Part shown: piece after piece, positions 63,203-64,000 of the stretch
Position numbering within the stretch: position 1 is the stretch's first letter
How the letters are laid out: each line of letters opens with the position of its first letter
Origin: UBA1794 sp031552405
GTDB taxonomy: Bacteria; Bacteroidota; Bacteroidia; Bacteroidales; Bacteroidaceae
NCBI GenBank assembly: GCA_031552405.1
Contig: JAVBMN010000020.1
Coordinates: forward strand, 1 to 64,000
Reading direction: 5' to 3'
DNA length: 64,000 nucleotides
Notes under the pieces: model-generated
What the model saw: only the letters and a program-made list of their open reading frames with translations
Database searches by the model: none
Told to the model about the DNA's origin: nothing
Translations under genes and position numbers: made by a program

Positions 63203-63235
63203 ATGAGTACTTACCATTCAAAAACGTTATTATGA
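63203..63235 (+). CDS. Possible 10-residue upstream ORF
   Basis: ATG at 63203 encodes MSTYHSKTLL and stops at TGA 63233-63235, overlapping the ATG of the next gene as ATGA. It could couple translation to the large gene or be chance; nothing else supports it. Confidence 0.2.
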   Translation: MSTYHSKTLL

Positions 63236-64000
63236 AAAAAACAAAGTTATTCTTTTTACTTGCCGTCCTGGCAGCATGGTGCAACCTTGCCCCGCTGCAT
63301 GCGGCCGCGATTCCTTACCTGCCGGTAAAGGCGAATCTGGAAGGAAGCACAATTGACCTAGCCGCCTTCGAACTGCCTGTCGGCGATTTCAGTATGGACA
63401 TCCAGTGCAATGCCGGAGCCGGCATTTCCATTTGTGGCGTATATGAATACACCGCCGAAGGAACCAGCCTGCGTATTGCCAGAAAGAACGGGACAGTGGT
63501 AGTATACGAAGGAAACGCGTATAAAGCCACATTAACTTCCGCCCTCACTCCCATTGCCGGTATTACCAATGCTACTTCGGCCACGTTCCTTGACGGAGCT
63601 GCCTACGGCCAGCAGGTTACATTGGGTGTAGAGGATTATTGGGATATGACCCTGTATGTAATAAACCCAGAGTTCGATAATGGAACAATGGTGAACAAAG
63701 CCCCTACAGGTTGGATACAAACCACTTCTGCGAGCACCTCTAAAATTAGTACAGCGGCAAAAGGAGACGGTTCCGTGATCTTTGATGGCCAAAATCACTG
63801 GCAGATCTGGAATGGGGGTGGTCTTACCGGAAAGGCTTACCAGGTTATTGCCGGATTGCCCTTAGGTAAGTATACATTCAAAGCAGGCCTGTATGCAGCT
63901 ATTGCCGGTCCCGTGCATCTATATGCCAACAGTAGCCGCATTGAAGTGACGAATGACTCTTCGGCCATTTACGAAGTAGAAGCCATTGTAGTAGACGGTA
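63232..64000 (+). CDS. Secreted binding-like protein, truncated by the window edge
   Basis: It begins MKKTKLFFLLAVLAAWCNLA with a signal peptide ending near LHAAA. The first domain (PYLPVKANLEGSTIDLAAFE, about 27-105) is a divergent relative of the N-terminal domain of the 37.2- and 60.2-kb proteins. A binding-like module follows (VINPEFDNG, GDGSVIFDGQNHWQIWNGGG, about 143-256), closely related to the N-terminal domain of the GH43 proteins. At least 256 residues are coded here and the frame is open at 64000. With site C upstream it should belong to the same regulon. Confidence 0.85.
   Translation, partial: MKKTKLFFLLAVLAAWCNLAPLHAAAIPYLPVKANLEGSTIDLAAFELPVGDFSMDIQCNAGAGISICGVYEYTAEGTSLRIARKNGTVVVYEGNAYKATLTSALTPIAGITNATSATFLDGAAYGQQVTLGVEDYWDMTLYVINPEFDNGTMVNKAPTGWIQTTSASTSKISTAAKGDGSVIFDGQNHWQIWNGGGLTGKAYQVIAGLPLGKYTFKAGLYAAIAGPVHLYANSSRIEVTNDSSAIYEVEAIVVDG

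Noticed and set aside
37160..64000. A complete polysaccharide utilisation locus
   Set aside because: No SusC- or SusD-like protein is encoded in the window. The region is described as PUL-like; such genes could lie beyond 64 kb.

Overview
The window looks like a chromosomal segment of a gut-type Bacteroides. The reasons are the recurring Bacteroidetes promoter box TAnnTTTG ahead of many genes, full-length hybrid two-component systems with two-propeller sensors, an UpxY/NusG-like antiterminator, a eukaryote-like short ProRS, DUF-type Bacteroidales lipoproteins and a Bacteroides-type inositol-lipid cluster. No rRNA, tRNA, integrase, transposase gene, CRISPR array or SusC/SusD pair was seen.

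Layout. 0.2-3.1 kb: a large secreted protein with two nearly identical carbohydrate-binding-like domains, on the minus strand. 3.2-8.5 kb: minus-strand housekeeping genes (Gfo/Idh/MocA oxidoreductase, proS, a lipoprotein, an LTA-synthase-like membrane sulfatase-fold enzyme). 8.7-14 kb: a tight plus-strand operon (M3 peptidase, lipoprotein, dCMP deaminase, S41 protease, 5-formyl-THF cyclo-ligase). 14-19 kb: antiterminator, tex, DUF418 membrane protein, queE-queD. 19.6-28.6 kb: an exopolysaccharide assembly/secretion operon (half-size TolC-like protein, Wzc-like co-polymerase, Wzy-like polymerase/ligase, two glycosyltransferases, acyltransferase, LruC/DUF4842 lipoprotein). 28.6-30.8 kb: rlmN and pdxA. 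30.9-36.5 kb: a five-gene inositol-lipid operon ending in myo-inositol-phosphate synthase.

36.8-64 kb is a polysaccharide-utilisation-like region: a GH115 enzyme, two paralogous GH43_24-like enzymes, two tandem hybrid two-component regulators, and three large secreted carbohydrate-binding-like proteins, two of which are each followed by a small conserved ORF. The last secreted gene runs off the right edge.

The strongest new signal is regulatory. A 45-bp element containing two heptamers 21 bp apart sits exactly 22 bp upstream of the -7 box at three promoters: a GH43 gene at 51.0 kb and the secreted-protein genes at 60.2 and 63.2 kb. Two more promoters, at 36.8 and 47.8 kb, have different 21-bp-spaced direct repeats in the same position. 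These are good candidates for binding sites of the two adjacent AraC-type hybrid regulators.

A second signal is architectural. Three intergenic arrays of 17-18 bp palindromes separated by 4-bp spacers repeat every 21 or 22 bp, and there is one large nested inverted repeat at 51.1-51.6 kb. A third is a duplicated leader-gene-small ORF cassette carrying the motif CCGTGTACGATAACAG. Identifications come from reading motifs; no database search was possible.
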